This document shows, in pieces, positions 6,790-7,505 of a stretch of 7,505 nucleotides of DNA (positions are counted from its first letter, which is position 1; every line of letters begins with the position of its first letter). The notes below the pieces were generated by a model, which was not told the origin of the DNA, did not search any database, and worked only from the letters and a program-made list of their open reading frames with translations. The translations under genes and the position numbers were made by a program. The DNA is from Methylococcaceae bacterium (GTDB lineage Bacteria > Pseudomonadota > Gammaproteobacteria > Methylococcales > Methylomonadaceae), in assembly GCA_005779525.1 (NCBI GenBank), contig SXIZ01000003.1:1-7505 (forward strand). Direction: 5' to 3'.

Positions 6790-7179
6790 ATGAGTACACA
6801 AGCCAGCGATCAATTAGAAACTTTCGATAACCCGCAACCCGAGCGCGATTACACTATCCGTATTGATATTCCAGAATTTACCTGTCTGTGCCCGAAAACC
6901 GGACAACCGGATTTTGCGACTTTGCAATTGGAATATATCCCCGCTGCAAAATGTGTGGAATTGAAAGCCTTGAAACTCTATATGTGGACTTTTCGTGAAC
7001 GCGGTGCTTTTCATGAAGCTGTTACTAATGAAATCTTGAATCACATCGTCACCGTGACCCAACCTAAGTTTATGCGTTTGCGCGCAAATTTTAACGTGCG
7101 TGGCGGTATCTACACCACGGTGATCGTAGAACATAAAGCCGCGGACTGGCAAGCCCCGCAGTTGGTGACTTTGCCTTAA
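6790..7179 (+). CDS. queF: NADPH-dependent 7-cyano-7-deazaguanine reductase QueF (type I)
   Basis: QueF reduces the nitrile of preQ0 to the aminomethyl of preQ1 (EC 1.7.1.13), a cytosolic step of queuosine biosynthesis for tRNA wobble position 34. At 129 residues from this start, it is a single tunnelling-fold (T-fold) unit of the short YkvM type. It shows the substrate-binding and catalytic block LCPKTGQPDFA (nucleophile C34, acid D41), the QueF signature VELKALKLYMW (56-66), and FHE (74-76) for substrate and active-site contacts. I chose the ATG at 6790 because homologues have only a short leader before LETF; in-frame ATGs at 6739 and 6772 would add 17 or 6 residues, and none of the three has a good Shine-Dalgarno. 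It is transcribed away from smc and followed after four bases by the FlhB-like gene. Confidence 0.93.
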   Translation: MSTQASDQLETFDNPQPERDYTIRIDIPEFTCLCPKTGQPDFATLQLEYIPAAKCVELKALKLYMWTFRERGAFHEAVTNEILNHIVTVTQPKFMRLRANFNVRGGIYTTVIVEHKAADWQAPQLVTLP

Positions 7180-7183
7180 CACT

Positions 7184-7468
7184 ATGGCGACGGGCAATAC
7201 CTATTTCACCACCGACATTGCCGTCGCCTTAAAATACGATGGCAAAAATGCGCCTAAAGTCACCGCTAAGGGCTCCGGGGTGACCGCGGAACAAATTTTA
7301 GCCCTCGCCGAACAACACGGTATTCCGTTACAAACCGAACCTGAACTTGCCCGCATCTTGGCAGAAATTCCTTTAGGCGATGAAATTCCTCGCGAACTCT
7401 ATGTTGCCGTCGCTGAAGTCATTGCCTTTGCCTATTATCTGAGCGGCAAAATCCCAGAACAGAGCTAA
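7184..7468 (+). CDS. Stand-alone FlhB C-terminal-domain protein (YlqH-like)
   Basis: This 94-residue protein has no membrane segment and is homologous to the cytoplasmic C-terminal domain of FlhB/YscU, the substrate-specificity switch of type III export. The match runs over nearly its whole length: AVALKYDGKNAPKV (13-26), AKGSGVTAEQI, a central helix, then IPRELYVAVAEVIAFAYYL. In FlhB the segment before AVALKY is NPTH, the autocleavage site; here it is FTTD (8-11), so the cleaving Asn and Pro are absent, as in other orphan FlhB-like proteins such as B. subtilis YlqH. Such orphans often sit beside fliK-like genes and also occur in non-flagellated bacteria; their role is not settled. The four-base gap after the queF stop and the lack of an obvious ribosome binding site suggest cotranscription and coupling. 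Confidence 0.88.
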   Translation: MATGNTYFTTDIAVALKYDGKNAPKVTAKGSGVTAEQILALAEQHGIPLQTEPELARILAEIPLGDEIPRELYVAVAEVIAFAYYLSGKIPEQS

Positions 7469-7472
7469 ACTA

Positions 7473-7505
7473 ATGAATTTAAAAACTCTACTTACGGTAT
7501 TTCCA
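7473..7505 (+). CDS. Start of an unidentified reading frame, cut by the window end
   Basis: An ATG four bases after the FlhB-like stop opens a frame of 11 codons (MNLKTLLTVFP) that remains open at the window edge. The tight spacing matches the gap before the FlhB-like gene and suggests a third member of the same operon. The N-terminus has one lysine followed by hydrophobic residues and might begin a signal peptide or membrane helix, but too little is visible to assign a family. Confidence 0.4.
   Translation, partial: MNLKTLLTVFP

Noticed and set aside
6814..7197. 127-codon minus-strand frame opposite queF
   Set aside because: It is fully antisense to a confidently identified queF with intact catalytic motifs, and it resembles no family.

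Overview
The window reads as chromosomal DNA of a free-standing-SMC gammaproteobacterium. The order smc-zipA-ligA is the arrangement known from Pseudomonas, Legionella and related groups. ZipA is a gammaproteobacterial division protein, and a bacterial SMC rather than MukBEF argues against Enterobacteriaceae and their close kin. The base composition is balanced by eye. No genus can be assigned from the sequence alone.

Layout. Bases 1-280 hold no credible gene. They carry a chain of inverted repeats: a small hairpin at the left edge, a hairpin at 25-42, a 14-bp hairpin at 49-82 and a large branched foldable unit at 97-244. Together these look like one copy of an interspersed, highly structured repeat lying just beyond the 3' end of ligA. 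On the minus strand follow ligA (281-2251, NAD+-dependent DNA ligase), an intrinsic terminator (2340-2374), zipA (2389-3174) and smc (3174-6689). smc and zipA overlap by one base (TAATG) and are almost certainly one transcript. ligA is separated from them by the terminator. A 100-bp divergent control region (6690-6789) separates smc from a plus-strand set: queF (preQ0 reductase), a stand-alone FlhB C-terminal-domain protein four bases downstream, and the first 11 codons of another reading frame that runs off the window.

Biology. smc, zipA and ligA serve chromosome organisation, Z-ring anchoring and Okazaki-fragment sealing, all parts of the chromosome cycle. queF belongs to queuosine tRNA modification. 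The FlhB-like protein is an orphan relative of the type III export switch protein and lacks the NPTH autocleavage motif.

Three things deserve a second look. First, the 97-244 element folds into nested stems carrying three apical hairpins. Second, LigA sits at the usual locus but has an unusual adenylation domain: the nucleophilic lysine, zinc finger, HhH and BRCT are kept, while several residues matching important E. coli positions (notably K290, R208, R277, E113 and H23) are replaced. Third, a type I QueF is paired with the orphan FlhB-like protein. I found no mobile-element protein, CRISPR array, tRNA or rRNA.
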